A stretch of 64,000 bases of DNA from Rhizobacter sp. Root1238 (GCF_001425825.1 NZ_LMDM01000013.1:51811-115810); one strand, 5' to 3'; counted from the stretch's first letter, positions 11,374-20,866 are shown. The notes: generated by a model not told the origin, from the letters alone. A program made the numbers and translations.

Positions 11374-12621
11374 ATGTCCGCTGCCGTGTCGTCGTCCCTG
11401 CCGATCTTTTCCGCGAACAACCCGCTGGCGGTCGCGCCGGCCCCTGCGCCGTCGCCCGAGGTGCCGCATGCCAACGCGTTCTCGCAGATGCTGAAGCAGC
11501 GCCAGCAGGCGCAGGCGGCGCCGGCTGCCGCGCCGCCGGCCGCATCACGTGCGCCGACGACCCAGCCGGCCAAGCCGGTGGCGCCCGCTGCACCCAAGGC
11601 CGCGCAAGCGCCGGCTTCTGCGGCAACCGAGCGCCCGCAGGGGGGGCAGAAGGCCGAGTCGCCGACTTCCGCCGAATCCGCTGCCAAGGGGGATGCCGAA
11701 GCTACCGCGTCCACCGCTTCCACCGACGCGACCGATGCCGCGACATCCGACAACGCTGCGTCGCCGACCGGGCTCGACCCGTCGCTCGGCAGCTGGCTGG
11801 CCGGGCTGAACCTGCCGGCCGCGAGCACGCAGGCCGGCGGCAAGCTGGCGCGCGGCCAGGCCGAGGCCGGCGATGCCGCCTCGGGCGATGCGCCCGGCGG
11901 CAAGGCCGGCGGTGAAGGCGGCGGCCGTGGTGCACGGCGGCTTGGGGGCGAAGCGCCCGGCGCCCGCGCCGACCGCGCGGCGCCATCCCAGGGCGCCGAG
12001 GCGCCGGCGGCCAAGTTGCTGGCCGAGGCGGCCGACCATGGCGCCTCGTTCCGCGAGGTCGCGGCCCAGGTGCATGGCGCCGGCGACAGTGCGCGCACCG
12101 ATGCCGCGCCGGCCAGCGGCGCGCTGCTGGCCGCCGGGCTGGCGGCCACCGCGCCGAGCGCACCGGCCGAGGCGCCGACCGTCGTCAGCCTGCCGACGCC
12201 GGTGGATGCGCCGGATTTCACGCAAGCGCTGGGTGTGCAGGTCAGTGTGCTGGCCGCCGACGGCGTGCAGCAGGCCGAACTGCACCTGAACCCGGCCGAG
12301 ATGGGGCCGATCTCGGTGCAGATCGTGATCGACGGCAGCCAGGCGCAGGTCGATTTCGGCGCCGACATGGCAAGCACCCGCCAGCTGATCGAGAGCGGGC
12401 TGCCCGAACTGGCGTCCGCGCTGCGCGACGCCGGCTTCACGCTGACCGGCGGCGGCGTGTCGCAGCAGGCGCGCCAGGGCTCGTCGGAGGGCGGCCAGGG
12501 GCGCGGCGAGGGCGGGTCCCGCCCGCGCAGCAGCGTTGGCGGCGTCGAGGCGGCGCAAGCGTCCACCCCGCGCCGCAGCACCGCCCGCGTGTCGGCCGGT
12601 GGCCTCGACCTCTACGCCTGA
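11374..12621 (+). CDS. fliK: flagellar hook-length control protein FliK
   Basis: This 415-residue protein has a long Ala/Pro/Gly-rich disordered N-terminal part (residues 1 to about 270) and a folded C-terminal Flg_hook domain with LHLNPAEMGPISVQIVIDGS and the following AQVDFGADMASTRQLIESGL. FliK is secreted as a ruler and switches export from hook to filament substrates through FlhB. The last 50 residues are again low complexity. It closes the fliF operon; a large palindromic repeat follows. Confidence 0.92.
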   Translation: MSAAVSSSLPIFSANNPLAVAPAPAPSPEVPHANAFSQMLKQRQQAQAAPAAAPPAASRAPTTQPAKPVAPAAPKAAQAPASAATERPQGGQKAESPTSAESAAKGDAEATASTASTDATDAATSDNAASPTGLDPSLGSWLAGLNLPAASTQAGGKLARGQAEAGDAASGDAPGGKAGGEGGGRGARRLGGEAPGARADRAAPSQGAEAPAAKLLAEAADHGASFREVAAQVHGAGDSARTDAAPASGALLAAGLAATAPSAPAEAPTVVSLPTPVDAPDFTQALGVQVSVLAADGVQQAELHLNPAEMGPISVQIVIDGSQAQVDFGADMASTRQLIESGLPELASALRDAGFTLTGGGVSQQARQGSSEGGQGRGEGGSRPRSSVGGVEAAQASTPRRSTARVSAGGLDLYA

Positions 12622-12635
12622 CGCCTCTCATCCAC

Positions 12636-12736
12636 CCGTTCTCCCTGAGCCTGTCGAAGGGTTCTGGGTACACAAGCCGTTCGGGCTGAGCCTGTCGAAG
12701 CCCATGCGCAGGCTTCGACAGGCTCAGCCCGAACGG
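12636..12736. repeat. triple copy of a 26-base repeat, two copies forming a perfect hairpin
   Basis: Three units containing the core GAGCCTGTCGAAG lie at 12636-12661, 12677-12702 and, inverted, 12711-12736. The second and third are perfect reverse complements over 26 bases with an 8-base loop. This core is a repeat I know from many proteobacterial genomes. Between fliK and fliL the hairpin could end or stabilise the upstream transcript; no T run follows, so it is not a classical terminator. Confidence 0.8.
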
Positions 12737-12750
12737 GGTAGGTGAGGACA

Positions 12751-12805
12751 GCGCGGTTTTCCCCCGCTTTTCGCGCTTTAGAAATTCCCCCGGCTTTCCA
12801 TAATT
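12751..12805 (+). promoter_or_regulatory. putative flagellar promoter/operator upstream of fliL
   Basis: GCGCGGTTTTCCCCCGC at 12751 matches the first block found before flhB and flhF, and about the same distance downstream comes CCATAAT, in the position of the other promoters' AACAAT block. The CTCAAGTT half is poorly kept (CTTTAGAAATT). It would start the fliL-fliR operon after the repeat. Confidence 0.35.
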
Positions 12806-12875
12806 TCCCCATTGCAACCCGCGAGTGCGGCGCCGTCGTGGCGCCACCGGACGGGAGGCCATCGAGGGAAATTCC

Positions 12876-13484
12876 ATGTCCACTGCCGTCGCCGACGCTC
12901 CTGCCGGTGCAGCCCCGAAGGGCAAGAAGAAGCTGATCGTCATCGTGGCCGCCGTGCTCGCGCTGGCGGTCGGCGGGGGCGGTGCCGTCGTGGTCATGAA
13001 GAAGAAGGCCGCCGCAGCCGCTGCCGCCGCCGAGGAAGAAGACGGCGAGGATGCCGGCGCCGCCGCGCCCGAGAAGCACGCCAAGGACGAGCACAAGGGC
13101 GTCCCCACCTTCGTGCCGCTGGAAGTCTTCGTCGTCAACCTGGCCGACAAGGAGACCGAGCGTTTCGCGCAGATCGGCGTCACGCTGGAAGTCGACGACC
13201 CGAAGTTCGCCGAGCAGCTGAAGGTCTACATGCCGGCCATCCGCAGCGGCATCCTGATGGTGATGTCGCACAAGACCTCGCAGCAGCTGCTCGAAGGCGA
13301 AGGCAAGATCCAGCTCGCCCGCGAAGTGATGCGCGAAGCCGTGCTGCCGCTGGGCATCGAAGTCGATGCCGACGACGCCGACGGCGACGACTCGCCGAAG
13401 GGCAAGAAGGGCAAGAAGAAGCGCAAGGCCGCGGTGCACAACCCGGTCACGCACGTGCACTACTCCACCTTCATCATCCAGTGA
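12876..13484 (+). CDS. fliL: flagellar basal body-associated protein FliL
   Basis: This 202-residue single-pass membrane protein has a lysine-rich cytoplasmic end, a membrane helix at about residues 18-42 (KLIVIVAAVLALAVGGGGAV) and a periplasmic stomatin-like FliL domain (PLEVFVVNLADKETERFAQI). The ATG at 12876 has GAGGGAA nine bases upstream; the frame is open further back but the extra residues are not family-like. FliL surrounds the stator and raises torque. A 34-base gap leads to fliM. Confidence 0.92.
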   Translation: MSTAVADAPAGAAPKGKKKLIVIVAAVLALAVGGGGAVVVMKKKAAAAAAAAEEEDGEDAGAAAPEKHAKDEHKGVPTFVPLEVFVVNLADKETERFAQIGVTLEVDDPKFAEQLKVYMPAIRSGILMVMSHKTSQQLLEGEGKIQLAREVMREAVLPLGIEVDADDADGDDSPKGKKGKKKRKAAVHNPVTHVHYSTFIIQ

Positions 13485-13518
13485 TGCAGGTCTTCGTCGT
13501 CACGACCGGGCCCACGCC

Positions 13519-14523
13519 ATGAACCAGCAGATCCTTTCGCAAGACGAAGTCGATGCGCTGTTGCAGGGCATCACCGGAGAGAGCCAGAAGCTGGAAGAGG
13601 AAGAAGTCCAGCACGGCAGCATCCGCAATTACGACATTGCCAGCCAGGAGCGGATCGTTCGGGGGCGCATGCCCACGATGGAGATCATCAACGAGCGCTT
13701 CGCCCGCAACATCCGCATCGGGCTGTTCAACTTCATCCGCAAGAGCCCGGAAATCTCGATAGGCGGCATCAAGGTGCAGAAGTACAGCGCCTTCCTGCGC
13801 GAGATCGTCGTGCCGACCAACTTCAACATCGTCTCGGTGCGCCCGCTGCGCGGCAGCGGCCTGGTGGTGTGCGACCCGACGCTGGTCTTCGCCGTCATCG
13901 ATTCGCTGTTCGGCGGTGCTGGCAAGTTCCACACCCGCATCGAAGGCCGCGATTTCTCGCCGACCGAGCAGCGCATCATCACGCGCCTGGTCGACGTGGT
14001 GACCGAGGAATACAAGAAGGCCTGGCACGGCATCTACCCGCTCGAGCTGGAATACCAGCGCTCGGAGATGCAGCCGCAGTTCGCCAACATCGCTACGCCG
14101 AGCGAGATCGTTGTCGCCACCAGCTTCACGCTGGAGATCGGCGACACCACCGGCACCATCCATTTCTGCATCCCGTACTCGACGCTGGAGCCGATCCGCG
14201 ACGTGCTGTATTCGACCATCCAGGGCGACAGCAACGAGCCGGACAAGCGCTGGGTCAACCTGTTGAAGCAGCAGATCCAGTCGGCCGAGGTCGAGCTGGT
14301 GGCCGAACTCGCGCAGGCGCCGGCCACCGTGGAGCAGCTGCTGTCGTTCAAGCCCGGCGATTTCATCGAGCTCGACCTGCAGGCCGGCATCCAGGCCAAG
14401 GTGTCGGGCGTGCCGGTGTTCGACTGCCACTACGGAACCTCCAACGGCAAGTACGCCTTGAAGATCGATCAACTGTTGACCGGCTCGTCGATGAGCTGGT
14501 TGGGGGAAAACAATGTCAGCTGA
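13519..14523 (+). CDS. fliM: flagellar motor switch protein FliM
   Basis: This 334-residue protein begins MNQQILSQDEVDALLQGITG, the CheY-P-binding segment of FliM, followed by the CheC-like middle domain (with RGSGLVVCDPTLVFAVIDSL) and a C-terminal SpoA domain. FliM is the main C-ring protein and turns CheY-P binding into a change of rotation. The start at 13519 is fixed by this N terminus; the longer open frame is a shadow of fliL. It overlaps fliN by 11 bases. Confidence 0.96.
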   Translation: MNQQILSQDEVDALLQGITGESQKLEEEEVQHGSIRNYDIASQERIVRGRMPTMEIINERFARNIRIGLFNFIRKSPEISIGGIKVQKYSAFLREIVVPTNFNIVSVRPLRGSGLVVCDPTLVFAVIDSLFGGAGKFHTRIEGRDFSPTEQRIITRLVDVVTEEYKKAWHGIYPLELEYQRSEMQPQFANIATPSEIVVATSFTLEIGDTTGTIHFCIPYSTLEPIRDVLYSTIQGDSNEPDKRWVNLLKQQIQSAEVELVAELAQAPATVEQLLSFKPGDFIELDLQAGIQAKVSGVPVFDCHYGTSNGKYALKIDQLLTGSSMSWLGENNVS

Positions 14524-14950
14524 CAACGCAGCGCCGTCCGAAGAGGACGCGATGGCCGCCGAGTGGGCCGCCGCACTCGCCGAAACCAAGCCCGAGACCG
14601 CCTCCGAGGTGCAGAACGCCGCCGAGCAGGTGTCGCCGGTGGCGTTCACGAACTTCGCGTCCGGCGCGGGGCCGTCGGCACCGAACGACATCAACATGAT
14701 CCTGGACATCCCGGTGCAGCTCACCGTGGAACTGGGTCGCACGCGGATCCCGATCAAGCACATCCTGCAGCTGGCGCAAGGCTCGGTGGTCGAGCTCGAC
14801 GCGCTGGCCGGCGAGCCGATGGACGTGCTGGTCAACGGCTACCTGATCGCGCAGGGCGAGGTGGTGGTGGTGAACGACAAGTTCGGCATCCGGCTGACCG
14901 ACATCGTGACCCCCAGCGAGCGCATGCGCCGCCTGAGCAAGGGTGCCTGA
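14513..14950 (+). CDS. fliN: flagellar motor switch protein FliN
   Basis: This 145-residue protein has an acidic N-terminal extension and a C-terminal SpoA domain of about 80 residues (ILDIPVQLTVELGRTRIPIK, then GEVVVVNDKFGIRLTDIVTP). FliN forms the lower C ring with FliM and docks FliH-FliI. The start overlaps the end of fliM, so the two are probably translationally coupled. Confidence 0.96.
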   Translation: MSADNAAPSEEDAMAAEWAAALAETKPETASEVQNAAEQVSPVAFTNFASGAGPSAPNDINMILDIPVQLTVELGRTRIPIKHILQLAQGSVVELDALAGEPMDVLVNGYLIAQGEVVVVNDKFGIRLTDIVTPSERMRRLSKGA

Positions 14951-14953
14951 GCG

Positions 14954-15307
14954 ATGTCCCCTGCGATCACGTCGTTCATGTGGTTCGTCGCGATCATCGC
15001 GATGATCCCGGCGGCCTTGTGGCTGCTGAAGCGCACGCCGATGGGCGGTGCCGGCGGGCTGGGCGTGATGCGCAGCGTGGCCGCGCTGCCGCTGTCGTCG
15101 AGCCAGCGTCTGGTTGCCGTCGAGGTCGGGCAGGGCGAAGAGCGCCGCTGGCTGGTGCTGGGCGTCACGCCGCAGAACATCACGGTGCTGCACAACATGG
15201 CCCCGCAGGCCGAAGCGGCGCCGCCGCAGATGCCGGCGGTGCATCCCGCTTTCGCGCAGATCCTGTCGCGCCTGCGCCGTGACCAGGGGTCGACCGGTGA
15301 ACGCTGA
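14954..15307 (+). CDS. fliO: flagellar export protein FliO
   Basis: This 117-residue protein has an N-terminal membrane helix ([19 protein letters not shown]) and a small cytoplasmic beta domain ([20 protein letters not shown]), the FliO pattern. FliO is a scaffold needed to assemble the FliP-FliR core of the export gate. It starts 3 bases after fliN and overlaps fliP by 11 bases. Confidence 0.88.
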   Translation: MSPAITSFMWFVAIIAMIPAALWLLKRTPMGGAGGLGVMRSVAALPLSSSQRLVAVEVGQGEERRWLVLGVTPQNITVLHNMAPQAEAAPPQMPAVHPAFAQILSRLRRDQGSTGER

Positions 15308-16088
15308 GCATTTCTTTTCTTCGGCCCGCGTGCGCCGCATCGGCACGATCGCGGCCTTGACGGTGTTGTCGGCCGTTCCTGCAGCGGCTTTAGCCCAGGC
15401 CGCACCGGCCGGCAATGGCGCGCTGCCGCTGCTGGTGGGGCAGGGCGCGGGCGGCACCAGCTACTCGGTGCCGATCCAGACGCTGCTGTTCTTCACCGCG
15501 CTGTCGTTCCTGCCGGCCGTGCTGCTGATGATGACGGGCTTCACCCGCATCGTGATCGTGCTGAGCCTGCTGCGACAGGCGATGGGCACGCAGTCGGCGC
15601 CGCCGAACCAGGTGGTGATCGGGCTGAGCCTGTTCCTGACCTTCTTCGTGATGAGCCCGACGCTGGACAAGGTCTACGCCGACGCGTACCAGCCGTATTC
15701 GGAAAACAAGATTGCCTTCGACGAAGCGCTGAAGCGCGGCGAGGTGCCGATGCGCGCCTTCATGCTGAAGCAGACGCGCCAGGCCGACCTGATGCTGTTC
15801 TCGAAGCTCGCGAAGGTCGACCCGGCGGTGAAGGCCGCCGACGTGCCGTTCAAGGTGCTGGTGCCGGCCTTCGTGACCAGCGAGCTGAAGAGCGCATTCC
15901 AGATCGGCTTCCTGATCTTCATCCCGTTCCTGGTGATCGACATGATCGTTGCCAGCGTGCTGATGAGCCTCGGGATGATGATGCTGAGCCCGGTGCTGGT
16001 GGCGCTGCCGTTCAAGCTGATGCTGTTCGTGCTGGCCGATGGCTGGAATTTGCTGCTGGGGTCGCTGGCCGCCAGCTTCGCCACCTGA
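15297..16088 (+). CDS. fliP: flagellar export gate protein FliP
   Basis: This 263-residue protein has a cleavable N terminus ([20 protein letters not shown]) followed by the FliP core, with [20 protein letters not shown] and [21 protein letters not shown] choose the GTG at 15297 because AGGGG lies about nine bases upstream and it gives a full signal peptide; the frame upstream is a shadow of fliO. Five FliP subunits form the helical core of the export channel with FliQ and FliR. Confidence 0.95.
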   Translation: MNAEHFFSSARVRRIGTIAALTVLSAVPAAALAQAAPAGNGALPLLVGQGAGGTSYSVPIQTLLFFTALSFLPAVLLMMTGFTRIVIVLSLLRQAMGTQSAPPNQVVIGLSLFLTFFVMSPTLDKVYADAYQPYSENKIAFDEALKRGEVPMRAFMLKQTRQADLMLFSKLAKVDPAVKAADVPFKVLVPAFVTSELKSAFQIGFLIFIPFLVIDMIVASVLMSLGMMMLSPVLVALPFKLMLFVLADGWNLLLGSLAASFAT

Positions 16089-16101
16089 AGAGACGACGAC
16101 G

Positions 16102-16371
16102 ATGGATTCGCAACAAGTCTTCACGCTGGGCCAGCAAGGGCTCTACCTGCTGCTGATGGTGTCGGCCCCGGTGCTGCTGGTGGTGCTGGGCGTCGGCCTG
16201 CTGGTCAGCATCTTCCAGGCGGCCACGCAGATCCACGAGCAGACGCTGTCGTTCGTGCCGAAGATCGTCGCCGCGGTCGCGGTGCTGATGGTCGCCGGGC
16301 CGTGGATGCTGAACACGCTGGTCGAGTATGTGCAGCGCACGCTGACCTCGATCCCGACGGTGGTGGGCTGA
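16102..16371 (+). CDS. fliQ: flagellar export gate protein FliQ
   Basis: This 89-residue protein has two membrane helices (LYLLLMVSAPVLLVVLGVGL and IVAAVAVLMVAGPWML) around the conserved FQAATQIHEQTLSFVPK loop. FliQ wraps around FliP and FliR in the export gate. The ATG at 16102 matches family length; the open frame extends upstream into fliP. It follows fliP by 13 bases. Confidence 0.95.
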   Translation: MDSQQVFTLGQQGLYLLLMVSAPVLLVVLGVGLLVSIFQAATQIHEQTLSFVPKIVAAVAVLMVAGPWMLNTLVEYVQRTLTSIPTVVG

Positions 16372-16420
16372 ACCAGGCCGTTCGCCCCGGGCCCGTCAAA
16401 GGGTCGGTGCCGAAGAAACC

Positions 16421-17182
16421 ATGCTGACCTTCACCGACGCCCAGCTCGCCGCCTGGCTGACGCCGCTGCTGTGGCCGTTCATCCGCGTGCTGGCCTTGTT
16501 CAGCAGCGCGCCGCTGCTGTCGCAGAAGAACGTGCCGGTGCGGGTGCGGGTCGGCCTTGCGTTCCTGATCACGATCAGCGCGCAGGCCTCGCTGCCGGCG
16601 ATGCCGGTGATCCCGCTCGATTCGCCGCTGCTGTATGCGGTGGTGCTGCAGCAGGTGCTGATCGGCATCACGCTCGGTTTCTCGGCGCGCATCGTGTTCG
16701 CCGCGATCGAGTTCGCCGGCGAGCTGGTCGGGCTGCAGATGGGGCTGAACTTCGCCGGCTTCTTCGACCCGATGAGCGGCGCCGAAGGCAACGCGGTGGG
16801 CCGCTTCTTCGGCATCATCGTCGGCTGGCTGTTCATCATCATCAACGGCCACCTGCTGATGATCGCCGCGATGGTGCAGAGCTTCCAGGCCTTCCCGGTG
16901 ACGGCCGAGCCGTTCAGCTTCCTGCACGTGCTGCAGCCGCAGCTGTGGGGCGCCGAGGTGTTCAAGCTCGGGCTGTGGATCGCGCTGCCGATGGTCACGA
17001 TGCTGCTGTTCGTGAACCTGGTGATGGGCGTGATCTCGCGCATCGCCCAGCAGATGAACATCTTCGCGGTCGGGTTCCCGATCACGCTCGGCGTCGGCCT
17101 GGTGGGCGTGCTGCTGACGCTGCCGATGATGCAGGCGCCGTTCACGATGGCGCTGGAGCAGATGCTGAGCCGGTTTCAGTGA
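16421..17182 (+). CDS. fliR: flagellar export gate protein FliR
   Basis: This 253-residue hydrophobic protein has six predicted membrane segments and the FliR features FSARIVFAAIEFAGELVG and GLNFAGFFDPMSGAEGN. One FliR joins five FliP and four FliQ in the core export channel. It lies 49 bases after fliQ and ends the fliLMNOPQR run, with 89 bases before flhB. Confidence 0.95.
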   Translation: MLTFTDAQLAAWLTPLLWPFIRVLALFSSAPLLSQKNVPVRVRVGLAFLITISAQASLPAMPVIPLDSPLLYAVVLQQVLIGITLGFSARIVFAAIEFAGELVGLQMGLNFAGFFDPMSGAEGNAVGRFFGIIVGWLFIIINGHLLMIAAMVQSFQAFPVTAEPFSFLHVLQPQLWGAEVFKLGLWIALPMVTMLLFVNLVMGVISRIAQQMNIFAVGFPITLGVGLVGVLLTLPMMQAPFTMALEQMLSRFQ

Positions 17183-17190
17183 GAAGAACT

Positions 17191-17245
17191 GGCCGCCTTT
17201 CCCCCTGCTGATCCGGCTCAAGTTCCGGGCCCACCCCGGAACAAT
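17191..17245 (+). promoter_or_regulatory. putative flagellar promoter/operator upstream of flhB
   Basis: GGCCGCCTTTCCCCC at 17191 is followed by CTCAAGTTCCG at 17217 and CCACCCCGGAACAAT ending at 17245. The same arrangement, of exactly the same 55-base length, precedes flhF. The 26-base flhB start distance and the pairing of blocks suggest a promoter with an upstream activator site. Confidence 0.55.
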
Positions 17246-17271
17246 CGCGGGAGCGCATCACCGCCCCCGCC

Positions 17272-18441
17272 ATGTCCGACCAAGACCGCAACCTACCCGC
17301 CACGCAGCGACGACTCGACAAGGCCCGATCCGAGGGCCAGGTCGCGCGTTCGCGCGACCTGTCGCACTTCGCGGCGGTGGCGGTCGGCGGCGCGGCGCTG
17401 GTGGCGGTGGCACCGATGCTGGCGCGCTGGCTGCAGCAGCTGCTCGCCTCCGGCCTGCAGTTCAACGCGGTGATGGCCAAGAACCCCGAGGCGATGGGCG
17501 AGCGCCTGTCCGAACTCACGCACAAGCTGTTGTGGGTCGTGCTGCCGATGGGCCTGCTGATGATGGTCGTCGGCATCGCCGTCGCGGTCGCGGCCGGCGG
17601 CTGGGTCTGGACGATGAAGCCGCTCGCGCCCAAGTTCGACAAGTTCAACCCGATCACCGGCATGGGCAAGCTGTTCTCGAAGCAGCAGCTGATCGAGGCG
17701 ATCAAGGGCGCCGTGCTGGCGCTGATCCTCGGCAGCATCGGGGCGATGTACCTGCGCTCGCACGTCGAGATGTTCGCCGGCGCGCTGTCGATGCCACTGC
17801 CGCAGGCGCTGTCGCATGTCGGCAGCACCATCGTCGGCGGCATGCTGCTGGTGCTGCTGGCGCTGGCGCTCTTCGCCGCCGTCGACGTGCCGCTGCAGCG
17901 CCAGCTGCACGCGATGCGCCTGAAGATGAGCCACCAGGAAGTCAAGCAGGAGCACAAGGAAGTCGAAGGCAACATGGAGATCAAGGCCAAGATCCGCGCC
18001 CGCATGCGCGAGATGGCCAATCGCCGCATGCTGGCCGCGGTGCCCACCGCCGACCTGGTCGTGATGAACCCGACCCACTACGCCGTCGCGTTGAAGTACG
18101 ACGAAGGCAAAATGGGCGCGCCGCGCGTGGTCGCCAAGGGCGCCGACCTGATGGCAATGCGCATCCGCGACACCGCGAAGGAATCGAAGGTGCCGGTGCT
18201 GCAGGCGCCGGTGCTGGCGCGTGCGCTGTATGCCCACGCCGAGGTCGACCGCGAGATCCCGGCCGCGCTGTTCGCCGCCGTCGCCCAGGTGCTCGCCTAC
18301 GTGTACCAGCTGCGTGCCGCGCTGAGCGGCCGCGTGGCGCTGCCGGGCGCGCTGCCCGAACTGAACGTGCCGGACGAGCTCGACCCGCACAACCCGAAGA
18401 GCGGCAAGTACGGCCTGAAGGCCACCGAGGACACTGAATGA
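17272..18441 (+). CDS. flhB: flagellar export switch protein FlhB
   Basis: This 389-residue protein has a basic N terminus (PATQRRLDKARSEGQVARSR), four membrane segments and a cytoplasmic domain with the self-cleavage motif NPTH at residues 266-269. FlhB cleaves itself between N and P and, with FliK, switches export from rod/hook to filament proteins. Its ATGA overlap with flhA shows translational coupling. Confidence 0.96.
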   Translation: MSDQDRNLPATQRRLDKARSEGQVARSRDLSHFAAVAVGGAALVAVAPMLARWLQQLLASGLQFNAVMAKNPEAMGERLSELTHKLLWVVLPMGLLMMVVGIAVAVAAGGWVWTMKPLAPKFDKFNPITGMGKLFSKQQLIEAIKGAVLALILGSIGAMYLRSHVEMFAGALSMPLPQALSHVGSTIVGGMLLVLLALALFAAVDVPLQRQLHAMRLKMSHQEVKQEHKEVEGNMEIKAKIRARMREMANRRMLAAVPTADLVVMNPTHYAVALKYDEGKMGAPRVVAKGADLMAMRIRDTAKESKVPVLQAPVLARALYAHAEVDREIPAALFAAVAQVLAYVYQLRAALSGRVALPGALPELNVPDELDPHNPKSGKYGLKATEDTE

Positions 18442-20519
18442 ACCCGCTGATCAAACAGATCCAGGGCTGGCTCGGCCCGCATGCCAAGGCGATCAAGGCG
18501 CTGATGGCGCCGGTCTTCATCATCATGGTGCTGTCCATGATGGTGCTGCCGCTGCCGGCCTTCGCGCTCGACCTGCTGTTCACCTTCAACATCGCGATGG
18601 CGCTGATGGTGATGATGGTTGCGGCCTACATGGTGCGGCCGCTCGATTTCTCGGCCTTCCCGACGGTGATCCTGCTGACCACGCTGCTGCGGCTGTCGCT
18701 GAACATCGCGTCCACCCGCGTCGTGCTGCTGCAGGGCCACACCGGTCCGGGCGCGGCCGGCAAGGTGATCGAGTCGTTCGGCCACTTCCTGATCGGCGGC
18801 AACTTCGCGGTCGGCCTGATCGTGTTCGCGATCCTGGTGGTGATCAACTTCGTCGTCGTGACCAAGGGCGCCGAGCGCATCGCCGAAGTCGGCGCGCGCT
18901 TCACGCTGGATGCGATGCCCGGCAAGCAGATGGCGATCGACGCCGACCTGAACGCCGGCCTGATCGACGAGAAGGAGGCAAAGCGCCGCCGCCTCGAGGT
19001 GGGCAACGAGGCGGAATTCTTCGGCTCGATGGACGGTGCCAGCAAGTTCGTGCGCGGCGACGCGATGGCCGGCCTGCTGATCCTGTTCATCAACATCATC
19101 GGCGGCTTCATCATCGGCGTGGCCCAGCACGACCTGTCGGCCTCGCAGGCGGCCGACAGCTACATCCTGTTGGCCATCGGCGATGCGCTGGTGGCCCAGG
19201 TGCCGGCGCTGCTGATCTCGGTGGCGGCGGCGATGGTGGTGTCGCGCGTCGGCAAGGAAGAAGACGTCGGCACGCAGGTCGCGAGCCAGGTCTTCAACTC
19301 GCCGCGCGTGCTCGGCATCACGGCCGGTGTGATCGGCCTGCTGGGCATCATCCCGGGCATGCCGCACCTGGTGTTCCTGCTGATCTCGGGCGGCATGGGC
19401 TATGCCGCCTGGTGGATGAACGAGCGCAACAAGCGCGTCAAGAACACCCCGCCGCCGGCCGCGCCGGTGGCCGAGCCGAACGCCGAAGCCAGCTGGGACG
19501 ACCTGCAGCCGGTCGACACGCTGGGGCTGGAAGTGGGCTACCGGCTGATCACGCTGGTCGACAAGAACCGCGAAGGCGACCTGCTGCAGCGCATCAAGGG
19601 CGTGCGCCGCAAGTTTGCGCAGGACGTCGGCTTCCTGCCGCCGCCGGTGCACATCCGCGACAACCTGGAGCTGAAGCCGAGCATGTACCGGCTGACGCTG
19701 CGCGGCGCGGTGGTCGGCGAGGGCGAGGCTTTCCCGGGCATGCTGCTGGCGATCAACCCGGGCGGCGCGACCACCCAGCTGATCGGCACCCGCACCACCG
19801 ACCCGGCCTTCGGGCTGCCTGCCGTGTGGATCGAGGAGCGCCAGCGCGAATCGGCACAGATGAACGGCTTCACGGTGGTGGACTGCTCCACCGTCGTCGC
19901 GACCCACCTGTCGCACCTGATGCAGATGCATGCGGCCAAGCTGCTCGGCCGCGTCGAGACGCAGCAGCTGGTCGAGCACGTGACCAAGCTCGCGCCGAAG
20001 CTGATGGAAGACGTGATCCCGAAGATGGTCGGCATCGCGAGCCTGCAGAAGGTGCTGCAGCTGCTGCTGGAAGAAGGCGTGCACATCCGCGACATGCGCT
20101 CGATCGTCGAGAGCCTGGCCGAGCACGCGGCGGTGGCGAGCGAGCCGGGCGAACTGGCGCGGCGCATCCGCATCAGCCTCGCGCCGGCCATCGTTCAGCA
20201 GATCTACGGCCCGGTGAAGGAACTCGAGGTGATCGCGCTGGAGCCGGAACTGGAGCGGCTGGTGACGCAGGCGCTGAACTCGCCGCACGGCGCGGTGCTC
20301 GACCCCGGCGTGGCCGACACGCTGACGCGCAGCGCCGCCGCGTCGGCCAAGCGCCAGGAAGACCTCGGCCACCCGGCCTGCCTGCTGGTGCCGGACATGA
20401 TCCGCGCGCCGATGGCGCGGCTCTTGAAGCGCGCCGCGCCGCGGCTGCGGGTGCTGGGGCACAGCGAGATCCCGGAAACGCATTCGATCCGGATCGGGTC
20501 GATCATCGGGGCGAACTGA
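18438..20519 (+). CDS. flhA: flagellar export gate protein FlhA
   Basis: This 693-residue protein has about eight membrane helices in residues 15-325, including the FHIPEP-type segment (RPLDFSAFPTVILLTTLLRL), and a large cytoplasmic domain that binds late chaperones. FlhA forms a nonameric ring that works as the proton-driven export engine. It ends its operon; a perfect inverted repeat follows within 14 bases. Confidence 0.97.
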   Translation: MNPLIKQIQGWLGPHAKAIKALMAPVFIIMVLSMMVLPLPAFALDLLFTFNIAMALMVMMVAAYMVRPLDFSAFPTVILLTTLLRLSLNIASTRVVLLQGHTGPGAAGKVIESFGHFLIGGNFAVGLIVFAILVVINFVVVTKGAERIAEVGARFTLDAMPGKQMAIDADLNAGLIDEKEAKRRRLEVGNEAEFFGSMDGASKFVRGDAMAGLLILFINIIGGFIIGVAQHDLSASQAADSYILLAIGDALVAQVPALLISVAAAMVVSRVGKEEDVGTQVASQVFNSPRVLGITAGVIGLLGIIPGMPHLVFLLISGGMGYAAWWMNERNKRVKNTPPPAAPVAEPNAEASWDDLQPVDTLGLEVGYRLITLVDKNREGDLLQRIKGVRRKFAQDVGFLPPPVHIRDNLELKPSMYRLTLRGAVVGEGEAFPGMLLAINPGGATTQLIGTRTTDPAFGLPAVWIEERQRESAQMNGFTVVDCSTVVATHLSHLMQMHAAKLLGRVETQQLVEHVTKLAPKLMEDVIPKMVGIASLQKVLQLLLEEGVHIRDMRSIVESLAEHAAVASEPGELARRIRISLAPAIVQQIYGPVKELEVIALEPELERLVTQALNSPHGAVLDPGVADTLTRSAAASAKRQEDLGHPACLLVPDMIRAPMARLLKRAAPRLRVLGHSEIPETHSIRIGSIIGAN

Positions 20520-20532
20520 TCGCGTGCATCCC

Positions 20533-20597
20533 CGTAGCCCGGATGCCAATCCGGGGTGGCGTTGCAAGACGCTTCCCGGATTGGCATCCGGGCTACG
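20533..20597. repeat. REP-type element: perfect 23-base inverted pair
   Basis: Arms at 20533-20555 and 20575-20597 are exact reverse complements (CGTAGCCCGGATGCC... and its complement) around a 19-base loop. A single copy of the same 23 bases lies at 27025-27047. This GTAGCCCGGATG sequence is a familiar intergenic repeat of proteobacteria, mobilised in trans by RAYT-type enzymes in other species. Here it follows flhA and may protect its mRNA end. Confidence 0.85.
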
Positions 20598-20623
20598 TCG
20601 TTCTGGCGGGCCCGCTCGAAACA

Positions 20624-20678
20624 GGCCGGTTTTCCCCCCTCTCATCCTCCTCAAGTTTCCGCCCCACCCCGGAACAAT
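20624..20678 (+). promoter_or_regulatory. putative flagellar promoter/operator upstream of flhF
   Basis: GGCCGGTTTTCCCCCC at 20624, CTCAAGTTTCC at 20650 and CCACCCCGGAACAAT ending at 20678 repeat the flhB arrangement at the same spacing; resemblance continues for roughly 80 bases. The leader between this site and the flhF ATG is 188 bases and shows no other gene. Confidence 0.55.
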
Positions 20679-20866
20679 GACGGCACGCATCCACCGCGTC
20701 CGTCCATGACCTCTGCCTTCCTGTCCACCGCCGTGCCCCCTCGGCACGAAGCATCCCAAATGAAGGGATTTACGGTGGCTCATCGCCAGACCATGAGCGG
20801 CTGCGCTCTCACACACTGGATGCCATTGCTTGCCACTGGTTCCCGCTCGATCTCCTGGAGCTCCCG

